DNA of 64,000 nt from Nemania diffusa (lineage: Eukaryota > Ascomycota > Sordariomycetes > Xylariales > Xylariaceae). Within the stretch, counting starts at the first letter, position 1. Each line of letters starts with the position of its first letter. The position numbers and the translations under genes are program-made. Shown in pieces: positions 1 to 11,751 of this stretch. The notes under the pieces are model-generated. The model was not told the DNA's origin. It searched no databases and worked only from the letters and a program-made list of their open reading frames with translations. The DNA lies in the NCBI GenBank assembly GCA_038501195.1, contig JBBPUQ010000007.1:4317501-4381500 (forward strand). Reading direction: 5' to 3'.

Positions 1-3000
1 CAGAGTGTCGATCCGCGTGGTGAGAGAGGGTGACCATAACCTGTGTGGACATTGAGCAGAATACGGAACTCATCCGGTCGTGTTGGTGGCGAAATCGATT
101 GGACCCTGGGAAATGTCTCAGTAGTGACAGCTATTATCTACAGCGTAGGTTGCGACGGTAGCCTCACAGGTGGCTTTAAATGCTACGTAGTTTGGGGTTA
201 CCTGACATGCCTGACTCGGCTCGTTAACGGCCTTCCTCGAGAGTACGACACACCTCGACACACCTCGACGTTGCCATGCATAGCTCGGCTAATGGTTGTA
301 TGTTCCGAGCTCGCCGATGTTGATAATTGGATAATCTCATGTTGCATCGATCTCATTAGAGCAAGCTGAGGTGCAATAATGTCATAGGCTTGTCTCACGC
401 AGCATGTGGGAAGGGGTGGGGTGGGTGGTGTTGGTAGTAGTTTTCTGTATTCTCCGTTCTGTATTATAGGATGTCAAGAAGCCATGCTCTGCATCTGTAA
501 GCTTGGCTGTGCACTCGTGCTGTGCTACGCAACACCAACGCTCGGATTGGCATGTTACGGAGGTAAATGATTTGGTCGCTACTCGACTGATATAGTTTGT
601 ATACATGTGCTCCATCTTCTACATAGCCCTCTCATGCCCAAAAGACGAGTCATATAACCAAGCCATGCTAGTTTGTGAAAGAATCACAGCATTAAAATTA
701 TATCAGCGAGCCCCTAGATATTAGGGCCTAGTCGTACCAGTGACAGTAAATAGGAATCGTAGTTGTCTATTTCTTTTAACGAACAAGGTATGATTGCCGT
801 GATATTCACCTAGCCGACGAGCTCTTCGGTGAGCAGCATTGATGGGGATTACGCAAATGCTAGTACCCCAAGAAGAGAGCCCAATTTTTTCCGGTTCTTG
901 CATTAGATCCACCGTGATCTTCCAGAATTGGCGTGTTAATACATACATGCCTACGAATAATTAGATTCGCTGTAGTAAAGTGGTAGGTAGCGATACACCG
1001 ATCCTTCTAGCATGGCAAAGGCTATCACAACAGCAGTGCACTTGGAGAAGTACCTCTGCAAAATCCATGTTCTAGTTTCAATGAAGTATGGGTCAAGGCA
1101 GGGATGAGGAGGTCCTCTCACTGGACAGAGTCGAGGAGCTACAATCCGTACGATGGTTATTCTGCCCGTTCCTCTATTATTGGATACTAGGGGGGACATA
1201 GGTCTGTGAATGAGTGCCCAAGTGTTACACGTAGTCCCTGTACCAGTAACATCGGTTGTTCATTTTGATCAAATATCCTGAAATAGGAATAGATGAGACG
1301 CCTGTGTTGGTATGTTCGGCGGTGTGGACTTCTGTGTGCGGACCCTTCATCCATCGGTACAGGGGGGTTGCAAAAGCGTTGGCGGGTCCCTGCGAGCGGG
1401 TCCAAGGTCTAAGGGTGTGTGGTGTACGTGATATCGCGTGTATTGAAATAGACGAGCCGAAGAGCTCCTCGTTAATCATCGGCTAGCTACAATGTAGTAC
1501 CTATGTTTTGAGATTCTCAAAAATGTTTTGTGTTGATTATTCGCGGGCTTAATAGGCCTTATATCTAACTCCACGCCCATTGCAACTCCGGAAGTATTAG
1601 AACTACGACTAAGTGGGTTTCTTGCTAAGAGTCTACCGTTGATGTCGACGAAGTAGTTAACATATTACGTAGATACAGAGAGCATCATTAGCAAGGTGCA
1701 GAGAGTCGAAACGTTTAACCTGGCATCAACATAGACAGCTCTAGGTATATAATAATGAACATTTTAATGAGCATCCTTTGGTAAAACGAGTAAATTCTGT
1801 AGATACCTAGGTACTTTCTCAATTGAGAAGGATACAATGCATCATCCCTTGTATTTACGGTGGCGTAAAAGAGGGCAATTCATGCTACCTGTGGCCTGGT
1901 TTATTCGTCTTTTGGTGTGTGTATGTATAATGGTAAGAGAGTGTTGAAACTTGGCTACTACACTGATGCAGTGCTCCCTTACTGTGTATGATCTGGCATG
2001 GCATGGCATGGTATACCCACCTAGGTGACTCCAACTGCGGGATCGAGAGAATAGCATGTGTTTCTCATTTTCTTCCGTTTCAACGCTTTATGCATAGCAT
2101 TGCGGAATTCAACTTGACCGGTATGCGGCAGTCTATTAGAGAGTATGCACGCTACATTATGTACCTGCCTGGAAGTGTTTCCGTGGCTTCATTGCGCTGG
2201 TCTACTGGTCCTCGAGCTCTGCTCCCGTTGTTGAGGCGCCTGGAAGTTCAGTGAACCTTGTCGCAACCTTAGGCCCCTGCAATGACCTATGTCAGCTGGT
2301 TACTTGGTGGCTTAAGGCAATACTACGTACATATGATCTACACTACCAGTGAACTGGTAGAGTATGTAGCCTCTATTTATTAAGTAATATTTATTAAGTA
2401 AGTATCTCTACTAAATCCCTAGATTTATATAATTTCTTACTGCTGGATCCGACATATCGCGTTCCACGTATTGGAGTCTCGGTGGTTAACAATGAAGATC
2501 TCCTTTTCGGACTCCGGAATGTAAGAATACAGGGAGGGAGCCTACTGACGGTGCCGAACGACTATCACAAAATCGGCAGAAAATGGTCTATACGTTATAT
2601 GACAGTTCGGCATGATGATCCGAGGAAGCAAGAACAGAAAGACTAGCTGGCCCCCCTGGTCAACTTGTGTCTCCGTGACATTGTTTTTACACATCGACGC
2701 CTCATGTGCGCAAGTATGGTAGGTATAATGAGAGAGTGGGACTCGCGTCCCTTAATAAGGTCGTAATTATGAGTTCTTAAGCTGTTCTTTAAAATGCATG
2801 TTTACGTGCACTAGTTTGGATCTACCTGATGAACCGTGGGATTTATCGCTCCATAGTGGTATATTACATGCCTCGACTTGCATATGCAATCCGCTATTTG
2901 ACAGCTTTGGCGCACTACCAAGAGCAAGCTAAACCTGGTACTCTTGCACCATACATGACCAAAACAAGCGATCTGCTGAGCCAACCCCCGCAAGAATCAC

Positions 3001-6000
3001 TGGCGAATTCCCAACGAGAAGGTTGCGGCCTACTATAAGGACAGGGTTTATGTGCTATGATTTACGGGCAACTTTGTTTAAATCTAAAACTCACATTCAC
3101 TTCATCTTAGATGCCAAGGGGGCAGCGTTTATAATTACCACGTAAACCACACGGGGTATCCGGGCTCGTCAGGTGCAACAGGGCGTCTAGGCCTAGCCTT
3201 CACTGGGCCCGTCCCTTCAAGTGATAGGCCTGCCTGCTAGGTCTGTGAGACAAGCTAAGCACTCAATAACCCGGCATATGCGTAGGTAAGTCTGTAGGTA
3301 GGTACCAAAAAGCCACTGACTTCAAGGGAAGTGTCCAAGTCAAGTGAAGGCTGGTGTCAATAACGGTGTAGATCCACTGTGCTCAAAACGGAAGTATTCG
3401 GGAATACTACGCCCCTAACTTACTCCCACAATCAAGCCCTGCATTCCCTATGTCCCGTCACGGGAGATGGTACGTAAGATCGACTACGAGTACCTAGAAG
3501 CACTAAGTACAGATAGAAGTTAGATGTCCTTGAAAGAATCAAGATTAGCGTCGATTTAGTACACGATGAGCAAGCGGTGCCACTATGTAGGTACATCTGG
3601 ATTATGAATCGACAGATCTACGCAGTAAGGCACTTAAATTGCCGGTGAACTTGAGATGCGCGTAAAGCCTAGGAGATAGCGCTCAAGCTGAAGGGGAAAT
3701 CTCATTCCGTAAGCTAGTGTATACAGTACATTAAACGACCCAGTTACTTATGCAACTCCTGCTCCAACGTCCGACGTCACACAATCACCACACAGAATAC
3801 CTAAATAACTCCATAGGTAGACCATCGCCCTTTATCTCTGCACTGCTGAGTGGTGTTTGGTGGCCACTGCCTGCCCTGAGAACCAAGCTGGGGGGGCAAG
3901 GGAACACAGAGGTGCCGGACAAGGATTGTAAGTACCAATAGTCATATTCTGCCATGGTAAGCTCGGGTCCTATCCCGGCATTTGAGAAAAGATACGTAGG
4001 TCACTATACATATCAATATGAAGCAGTACAGTCGTACAGGTGACTGGAATTCCTCAATCGCCACAAATTTGTGAATGATACCTCATTTCCTGAGACGAGG
4101 TTCGGGATCTCGGCGTGTTGGTATTGGATTCATAACAGCCTGAAGGTGGGTTTCTCCCTCGCTTCTGCCTACCATTTGATTGAGCGACGGGCACGACGCC
4201 GACTCGGATAGAAACTAAGCAGAAAGCTCCGCCCGGTAACAGCCCGTAGATAGGTGGATGAACAAGGGGTGGCGGAGCAGCATGGACTTCCTGGAACTTT
4301 CCGATTGAGAATAGTATCCATATACATAGTTACCATTTGCTCCGGATAAACAACAAGGGCCATTAGTTAGGAACAATTCATTGCCATCGGTCTGCACCCT
4401 GTTGCTTGTTGTTGTTCGTCTCCTGACTACTTCAAGACTAGTTTACGTTTACTGTAGGGAACAGTAAATGAGCTGACAGCGCAGGTCACATTAATCAACA
4501 GTCTCAACAAAATGTGAACTATGGCCATAGGCACTTCAGGCTCATCCCACGATCATTTCATGCAGGAGATGATGTGGAAAAAAACTGACTCGCAGCGTTC
4601 ATGTGTGCTGGCCAGGCGACACTCGTGAGTGTGGCTGGCGAGCCAGGGTCCCTAGATGGATTATTAGTGTACCGTAGATCAACTGTTGTCTATTGAGCAG
4701 TACAGATACCTACACCAGCACGAGGCGCTGTATTCTATTGTGCAACTCTTGGCAATGTCAAAGCTTTGCAAAAGGCGAGAGCTGGATCTAATTCCATACC
4801 TACTGCGTATGCCTATATATCTGCGTAGTTGACCGCATGATCTAGGTACACAAAATATTTTCATTGCATGAGAGGCCACCTCCATTGGCACCAAGTATCA
4901 GTAGGCTGCATTGGTTGCCGAGTTTTGGGGAGTGAGAGGGGCGTGTTGGGCTTGCAGTGTGGTTTGGCGAGCTCGGTTTAGCGATTGATCGGCAATGCTA
5001 TGCAGATGCACACAATCAAAATGCAGCTCTCTTTAACTGCACTAACTGTATTGCTCGCATGATGGTTTGGCTGCGAGGCCTTTAACATGGTTGCTGGATA
5101 TTGCCATGGATTCTTCTCTTAGTATCTTCGTTAATTGCATCGACTGATTATTGGTACATAGACTGCCGTCTACCTAGAACAAAATGGTGCAAGCATCCCA
5201 GCTAAGCGGCTAGAAGGTAGGCAGCTAGGATCCTGCCCTGAAAATTTGGTTATTCCCCGATCTACTAGTAACTATAGAGTCTAGATTACTACCTAGTCCA
5301 GGCAGTTTTAATATATGGTCTCTACAGAGGCAGGGGTGTAAACTGAATACCTACCTAAGCATACATATCTACGCATACCTCTGCATACCTAGGTAGTCCC
5401 AGCTTGGCTCCCTGCCATCCTCAGAGCGAGATCAGCAAGAACCAAACTAGGTATACCGTATCTGTAATCTAGGTGGTGACGCAGCACGAGTCTAGGTCAA
5501 ACCTCAGCCACTCGTGCAATCTTAAATGTGTTTCAAACCTACATAACAACAAAATGTATTCAAGGTGTAGGTATCGCGAGGTAACTGAAAATTTTCTACG
5601 CCTAAGAAGGCTACCTAGACAGTGTTATCCTATTTGCAGTGTACATACAGTACCTTGCATGTAATGTAGGAATGGCGTCGAGCGGGCGGTCCCCATGAAT
5701 TTTTTTTTTGTACTGACGTGGCCGCGAGAGATGCACTTTTTAGCCCTCTGGTGATCATGTCTATGTTTAAGAAAAAAACTACACATGCGTTATAATTCTT
5801 CGGTGTTTCACGAGAGCTAGGATAGAGCGCCACAAATAGACTGACAAACCACATAGACGCTTAACGCGATAGATGGAGTACCTAGAGTAGCAGCATCATC
5901 CAATATCTGATCCATTATATTCTAGACTGCTAACTCGTCAGACCCATCTCAGAGTTTCTCCCTATGGGGTCAGGCCCTTTTGTTGCGCTACTATGGTATT

Positions 6001-9000
6001 CTGTACACAACCTACGCTAATTATTACAGATCTTGAGCTGGAGGGTACACCACGCTGCGGTAGCTTAATTGTAGTATGTATTTTACCCCCTCTCAGCTTA
6101 CGTCGCATCGTGTTAGATTCCCGATTCCCCCAATGTGGAGTTGTCAGGAAACTTTACATCCTCGCTTATGCTGCAGACTAGGTAGGGTTAGATCAAATAG
6201 CCGCTAAGGCTACTCAGTAACTATCATAATTTCCCTGGCCGTTTCACGCTGTCATGACGAGGTACTCAAACTCCTTCTGCTATAAGTGAGTTACTAGTCT
6301 TCAATGAGGTTAGGGAAAAGGTAGTAACCACACCCTGCTGCAACTGGATGCATGATACCCACAGAAACTGCCCTATGTACCGTTGAAGTCCGCGACGCGC
6401 TTCTGGTTTCGGTGAGGTGAAGTACGCATACGTCTGAGCAGTCATATTTCTGATTACTCGTATATTCAGTAGTGTAGAGGAACAGGAATGCCCAACCGGG
6501 AGCCAGTAGGGCGTGCAGATGGCTCGGATAATCAAAGGCCTCTTCATATAATCTATAGGTTGTCGAGCCTGGGACTCCTGAGACACCTCGCCCTACAAAA
6601 GTACAATAGTACAATAGTATCGCTTCGGAAAATGCTAGAGAAATGGTGACCTCAGAGTATGCTGCATAACCCTACGGCATTGCCACGAAATTGGTTTCTA
6701 ATCACAATGTCGGTCAAGCCATCATAAAAAGAGGATTAGATTTTAAGAGGAACAATATTTTCGGTCAACTGTATCGTATGCTATCCAGATAGGCGCTTTA
6801 ATTATAAGCAGGACATGGCGACCATCTCTCTACCACTCCCAGGACCCGCTAGTACACGACCCTTGGAGATGCTTGCATACAGTACTTAGAAAAGTGACAC
6901 TCGCTCTTGGCAGTTCCAGCAATACAATACTGTATTCTGTACCTAGGCTGCGTACTTGTAGGCGTGAAAACCTACCAAGCTGCTACGGTAGTACTCTTAT
7001 CTTTCCTGAATATGACAGTAGATCTAATACAATACTTCGCCCTAGCCGAAGACTTCCATCCTCGCACCACTTGCCTCTCGTCTCGGGCGATGCATGAACC
7101 TGGAAGTACTATCCAAATGCGTAGAACTTAGACATTATAGACTACCTAGCGACGCTGCTCTTGTTTCGACTAGCACGTGGTGAAGCCCCCTGCGCCTTTC
7201 ACCCCCCACTCTCCATCTAGGACTCAGGTAAAATCAGCTACGATCGAGACCAAGATCAGTTCGGGGACGTGTTCATCACCCAAGAGCCCTTTCGTATCTT
7301 CCGTATGACCAATGCTGGCATCTCACAACAAGGGTTTGCGAAGTGTACCTAGGCTCTTGGCTTGGCCTAAACCGGCCTCTTGGCTATCCGAGATCTATGT
7401 ACCGCGCGGATGACGCGGTTTACTAGCAAAGAGAGAGAAAAAAAAGTGGAGGACAGCAGATTTCCCCGGAGAGAGAGAGCATCAAGCACAGCTCGCAGGG
7501 GATTACGATGTCATACAGCCTTGGTAGGCTGAACTTGATGGTGATCACTCGTTTCGTCGTGATTGGTATGCCGTAAGGCCCGCTCGCATGGGCAATACTA
7601 GTGGAAGTTATATCTACCTACACGCATATCTGTACCCACACACATATCTGCACGCACACACACACCACTCACACATAGAGAGAGAGGGAGAGAGAGGGTG
7701 AAGAAATTTTCTGCAAGGCACACAAAAGTATCTGCCTCTACGCTTCCTTGGAACTTTAGTCTACTGTAACCCGCGAAGCCGCTCCCCCCCACCCCACGCA
7801 AACCAGGCCACAGTCAAGATGGTACCTATCTAGTCTTCGGGCTACCCTGCGGCGATCTTTAGCGTATCGTCTGTGCGTAGAATGCTACTATCTACAGTAG
7901 TCTAGCGTCCGCCATAAAACGGTGGAGCTACTGAGACATCAAGCAATGAAGAATGCAAAGAACGTGCTCAACAAAACACAGTATCTATATAAACACAAAT
8001 ACGTATAGCTATACATAGCAGCCTGCAATTTCGCGTGACAAGTAATTGCCATTTTACTAACCGACATACAGCCATCAGACAGATAGTGAGGAACACAGGT
8101 AAAATCTTGGATGCTGGCACAACAGCTAAACTATCTATATAAGTTCTCTGCGAGCGTCAAATGAGGTAATCGTACTTATAGGTAGGTAGGTCTACGCTAA
8201 ATCGTATGATGAGAACGGCCATATCCGGCAACGTTCGCCATAGTACTTATCCCCAATTTAGGGTAGTGGTGTGGAGGGGCGCGCCGCATCAGTGGGGTGA
8301 AAAGCTCGATCTGCCGCCATCCATGCTGACAGCCAGACTGGTCGTCATATTCTCTCCTTGCCCTCAGTAGTATTGTACCTACGCGAGCCCTGCGGGTATC
8401 CGTCTCTCCAAATAAACTAGTCGTTCCCCAGCTAGACAGAGCCTAAATACTTTATTGTGCTTATGTTTGTCTATTAAACAGACACTAAGTAGACATCGCC
8501 AGCATAGATGCGTATGAACGTGGTTTCGTTTTCAATCAAACATCTCGCTACCTCGACCAACCCCAAACGCATCTACTACCTAGCTGATAAGACAAGGGTG
8601 TGTCCACCAACCGGCGATACACTCGACCATGCCCATGTTCGAGTGTCGAGGCCTTCAAAGACCCTAGTCTCTTTACTCTTATATCCACACTAGCGAGATA
8701 TCCTTGAACTTCTGTACTACATGCCGTACATATGCCAGCATGATAAGGCGCGCCCATGCCTCTGTTCTCTACGTATGTGTGTGCGTAGAGGGGTACAGAG
8801 TACCTACTTCATAAAGAAACGCCTGGTGTGTGGCTTGGTGCAAGGCTCCCAATGATTGATGTACCTGAGCCTAGCGTCTTCCCTACTGGACAATACCTTG
8901 TTGAGAAGCTGCCAAGTGACTATGGTAATAAGTATAAATAGTAGCAACACACTTTTTCTTCGCCGCGAGATACCTGTAAACGAGTCCGCGGCTTATAAAA

Positions 9001-9290
9001 GTGACAGGACGGTTCCCTTACACCCCCCCTCCCCCCTCCCCCTCTCAGATATGTGGCCTATTATGGTAACTAATTATTGTATGCTGTGTAGGTTATCCCA
9101 CATACCACCATGCATCGTCGGATGTAATGCGGATCGAGTAAGATTGGAACCTCGTTAACCCCTGTCTCCTGTCTCCTGTCCTTCATGACAGCCCATGAGC
9201 TTCCCTCGGCACACAATACGGACTAGGTACATACACGCGTGCGTGGACGCTGGGCAATTAAACAGGCGCGTGCGGGGAAGGCACTTGTCA
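1..9290. other. Gene-poor region without recognisable genes
   Basis: I see no gene here. All open frames are short (about 110 codons or fewer), overlap each other on both strands, lack any domain or signal I recognise, and show no third-position G/C bias of the kind seen in the real genes further right. Base composition is ordinary, and the sequence is not A+T-saturated. Recurrent short tracts built on CCTAGG, AGGTAGGT and ACCTACCT are scattered through it, as in the other intergenic regions. Short hairpins occur at 2,340-2,362, 8,619-8,646 and 8,767-8,790, and a C/T-only tract lies at about 9,021-9,046. No tRNA or rRNA gene was recognised. It could be old decayed sequence or subtelomere-like DNA. 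Confidence 0.6.
8619..8646. repeat. Short inverted repeat (8-bp stem)
   Basis: ACACTCGA is followed 12 nt later by TCGAGTGT, forming a perfect 8-bp stem. No gene lies near enough to assign a role, and chance is possible. Confidence 0.4.
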
Positions 9291-9387
9291 GGTGTGTCGT
9301 AACAGATTAGCTGAGGAAAAAAAAAAAATGATAGCAGAGCAGAACACTCCTCCCTTCGAAGATGAGCGAAGTACGTACCATGCAGTG

Positions 9388-9663
9388 TATAAAACCGACG
9401 AACCTACCACGAGTTCTACCTACCTGTTATCCTCTCATCCTTCATCATTCCACAGTCGATCAACTCTCCTGACTCCCACCTCGAATACAAGACCACCAAC
9501 CAAAAAAAAAGGTAAGTCTCCGTGTGGGCAATTCTGCCCTATTTCTTGTCTTGCTCCACGAATCTGTCGTTTGTCTCTTACTATAATAAACAGACAACAA
9601 CCAAATTTCCGAGATGCCATCTCAAAAATCCAATGCCGCCACGCACGGAAGTGCTGGGTATGT
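9388..9663 (+). pseudogene. 5' end of a gene (promoter, leader intron, first coding exon), body not found
   Basis: A TATAAAA box (9,388-9,394) is followed by a C/T-rich leader and a well-formed leader intron (9,512-9,593; GTAAGT start, AG end, ACTATAA-like branch region). A start codon lies at 9,614 in the context CCGAGATG. The first coding exon would be 44 nt (MPSQKSNAATHGSA...), ending at a GTATGT donor at 9,658-9,663; without splicing the frame stops after 21 codons. No convincing second exon follows before repeat R1 begins at 9,776. A related 44-nt exon with the same upstream hexamer and same donor position lies at 57,674-57,717. I do not recognise the protein. It is either a gene decapitated by R or a gene start carried as part of a larger repeat. 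Confidence 0.5.
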
Positions 9664-9775
9664 ATGCCATATTTTTTAAGTTTTTCCATCCTTTAAATCT
9701 TGCACACCACCTATATAACGACGGGTGGCATGGCTCCAATCCACTATGAGCTCAGAGAGGGATCTAACACAGAGT

Positions 9776-10394
9776 TAGGACCAACACTCAAAGCCAGCGG
9801 GCAGAGCCCGCAACCCAACCGACAGAACCGATGCGTCGGTATCAGAATGAGAACATATATACGATCGGTGGAGTCTGCCTAGGCGGGCCATCTAGAGCTG
9901 GGTTAGGCCGTGCGGAGGAATACCGGGCGTTGTTCGGTAGTGTTAATTCACTAATACCGGCAAAACGGACAACAAGTAAGTGTTATGAAGGTATAAACGA
10001 CAGTACTGTATGGGATTAATATAAAAGCTAGGCACCAATGGACAGTCCTACACTGTCCCTGCCCGGCGTTAGCTTTGTTGATCGGCATACTAAGGTTTAG
10101 CTGAATGCTTCGGTATTCTTATTAAACCCTTAGTTAAGGCGACAACACGGTCGTGATTCCATCAACTCGGTTTATCTGCAAGGGCCGAAATCGGCCGCAG
10201 GTATTGGCTGGGTGCAATCAACGCTAGGCCCAATCGGGATGGCGCTGAGCCGGTGAGAGCTTTATTGAAGAGGCTCTCACGAAATCACGGTCGAATCGAT
10301 TCGAGGCGATGTAAAACGAGGGTTTTGTCGCATCTCGTTCGGCTGTATCAGCTTTCCCCCCTTTCACTCTAGAGCTTTCTTTTCTTTTTTATCA
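9776..10394 (+). repeat. Dispersed repeat R, copy R1
   Basis: This segment matches the reverse complement of 56,752-57,624. It starts at TAGGACCAACACTCAA and ends near TTTTTTATCA. The open frame 9,831-10,019 and its counterpart 57,381-57,569 (minus) encode similar 62-residue peptides sharing stretches such as YRALFGSVNSLIPA and YEGINDSTVWD. It also holds the palindrome TCGAATCGATTCGA (near 10,291-10,304) and a stem-loop with GAGAGC/GCTCTC arms (about 10,255-10,278). I see no LTR-type ends, tRNA-like promoter or transposase. Differences between copies are not confined to C-to-T and G-to-A, so it does not look mutated by RIP. It is an unclassified repeat; the peptide may not be translated. Confidence 0.7.
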
Positions 10395-11450
10395 CGTCTC
10401 TTATTGCCATTTTCTACCATTTCTGCCTATCTCTATCTCTTTCTTTTTGGTTCAGACGCTCGGGTTCTTCGGTGTGATACGTGTCGGGCTATCTTCGATT
10501 CTGTCGAAGTCCTGCGTATCAAAAAAAGAACAGTTGGTTCGACTGGGGGTCACGTGGTTGGGTTTAGTAGGGCGCTTATGTTGATGACGGGATGGTTTGC
10601 TTTTAGTTCTCCTGTTAGCATCGACATGGAGATGTCTTACGCCTCACGTTTATAACGTTTTGAAGGCGTCTGCTGCGGTGTTAGCATTGGGTTTTGCAAT
10701 GTAAATCGTCATGGGACTAATTCGGTTCAAAGGGTGAGGTCTGGGGTTGATGGGTCGGGACGATGAACAACGATGCCCCTAACACCTGGATAGAATGATG
10801 CGGCTGGAGGGAGGTTAGGGGAGGAGGAGGCAAGGCTCTCTCGTGTTATGATTAACTTTAGCAAATTCAAAAAACGATTTAAATAGGACTCAGGCCTAAG
10901 ATATCAGGCCAACATAGATGAAGTGAAATAAGCTGTGTCACATTCTCACACGAAGTCCAATTATAATACCCAAACCCCTCGTCGGCCGTATCAACGTTTT
11001 CCCGGCATTCGCCAACAAGGCCAGGACTCATCACGTGATGTCCTTTATTATCACCAACGCGTCTCTATATTAGCTGGTCAGCGCACGGTTTCGTTCTCTA
11101 CCTATAATTTCTTTACATAATTCTTTGGGTCAGATTCTGTCGAGGATCGCCGCTTAGCAGCACATAATTCCTACATGATGAAAACAGGATGGATAAGCTA
11201 TTGAGGAAATCTCATAGCTCTCCTACTTTAGGTGTTGCTTAATAGTACTTGTATACAGAATATAACCCAATGTTTTGATATTTTAGTATCAGGTATTAAT
11301 CGCCCCACCAGTCTGCATCCACCGATAGACGCATAGCTTCTATTTGCATGTAAGTCGTCGCATGGGTATCATCAATGCCATCTCAATGAAGATACTCCAT
11401 AAGACTTCCCCAACTTTTAACCCCAAAACTCCAAGACATCTACAGCGCAT
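10395..11450. other. Intergenic region upstream of the GH67 gene
   Basis: No gene is supported. Part of it (about 10,980-11,150) weakly echoes 10,330-10,470: both carry a CGGC(C/T)GTATCA...TTTCCC block, then a GGTTCAGA/GGGTCAGA block, hinting at an old duplication. Otherwise I see nothing. Confidence 0.4.
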
Positions 11451-11455
11451 GTTCT

Positions 11456-11470
11456 GCGGGGAGAGCGGAG
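11456..11470 (+). promoter_or_regulatory. Pair of CreA-type sites upstream of the alpha-glucuronidase
   Basis: GCGGGG (11,456-11,461) and GCGGAG (11,465-11,470) both fit the CreA carbon-repressor consensus SYGGRG and start 9 bp apart, about 290 bp before the start codon of the GH67 gene. Paired sites are the arrangement usually needed for CreA repression. The consensus is short, so this is suggestive only. Confidence 0.4.
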
Positions 11471-11563
11471 GAATCTAACCCCTTCGCAGCTCGCTATACC
11501 GAACAACGTGGATCAAGAACCCTTTGTCGTCTGTTCAAGGTTAACAGACCCATCGTTTAAACA

Positions 11564-11615
11564 TTAGCCTAAATCAATAGTATTTACCCAGAGCCTGGCT
11601 CTCGGAAATGGCTAG
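11564..11615. promoter_or_regulatory. XlnR/XYR1-type sites
   Basis: GGCTAA on the minus strand (11,564-11,569) and GGCTAG on the plus strand (11,610-11,615) fit the GGCTAR core bound by the xylanolytic activator XlnR/XYR1. They lie 140-190 bp upstream of the GH67 start codon, between the CreA-like pair and the TATA box. Regulation by this activator is known for xylan-side-chain enzymes; here it is inferred from motifs alone. Confidence 0.4.
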
Positions 11616-11661
11616 GCTTTGGAGATGCATACAGGCGGAAACGATGAGGGGAACGGACACG

Positions 11662-11667
11662 TATAAA
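11662..11667 (+). promoter_or_regulatory. TATA box of the GH67 gene
   Basis: TATAAA lies 85 bp upstream of the chosen start codon, a usual fungal core-promoter distance. Confidence 0.55.
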
Positions 11668-11751
11668 CAGCCAGATGCTCCCGCCTCGCCTAATCACCCT
11701 CCAGGATGAGGCTCTCACACTCCTTCGGTCGGTTGTTGCTGAAGAACGAAG

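Noticed and set aside
6266..6614. Two overlapping 106-codon frames on the minus strand
   Set aside because: They overlap in different frames, contain no recognisable motif, and the region has no codon bias; likely chance.
9292..9696. 134-codon open frame over the 9.3-9.7 kb region
   Set aside because: It runs through the TATA box, C/T-rich leader and a well-formed intron, so it is promoter and leader sequence rather than protein.
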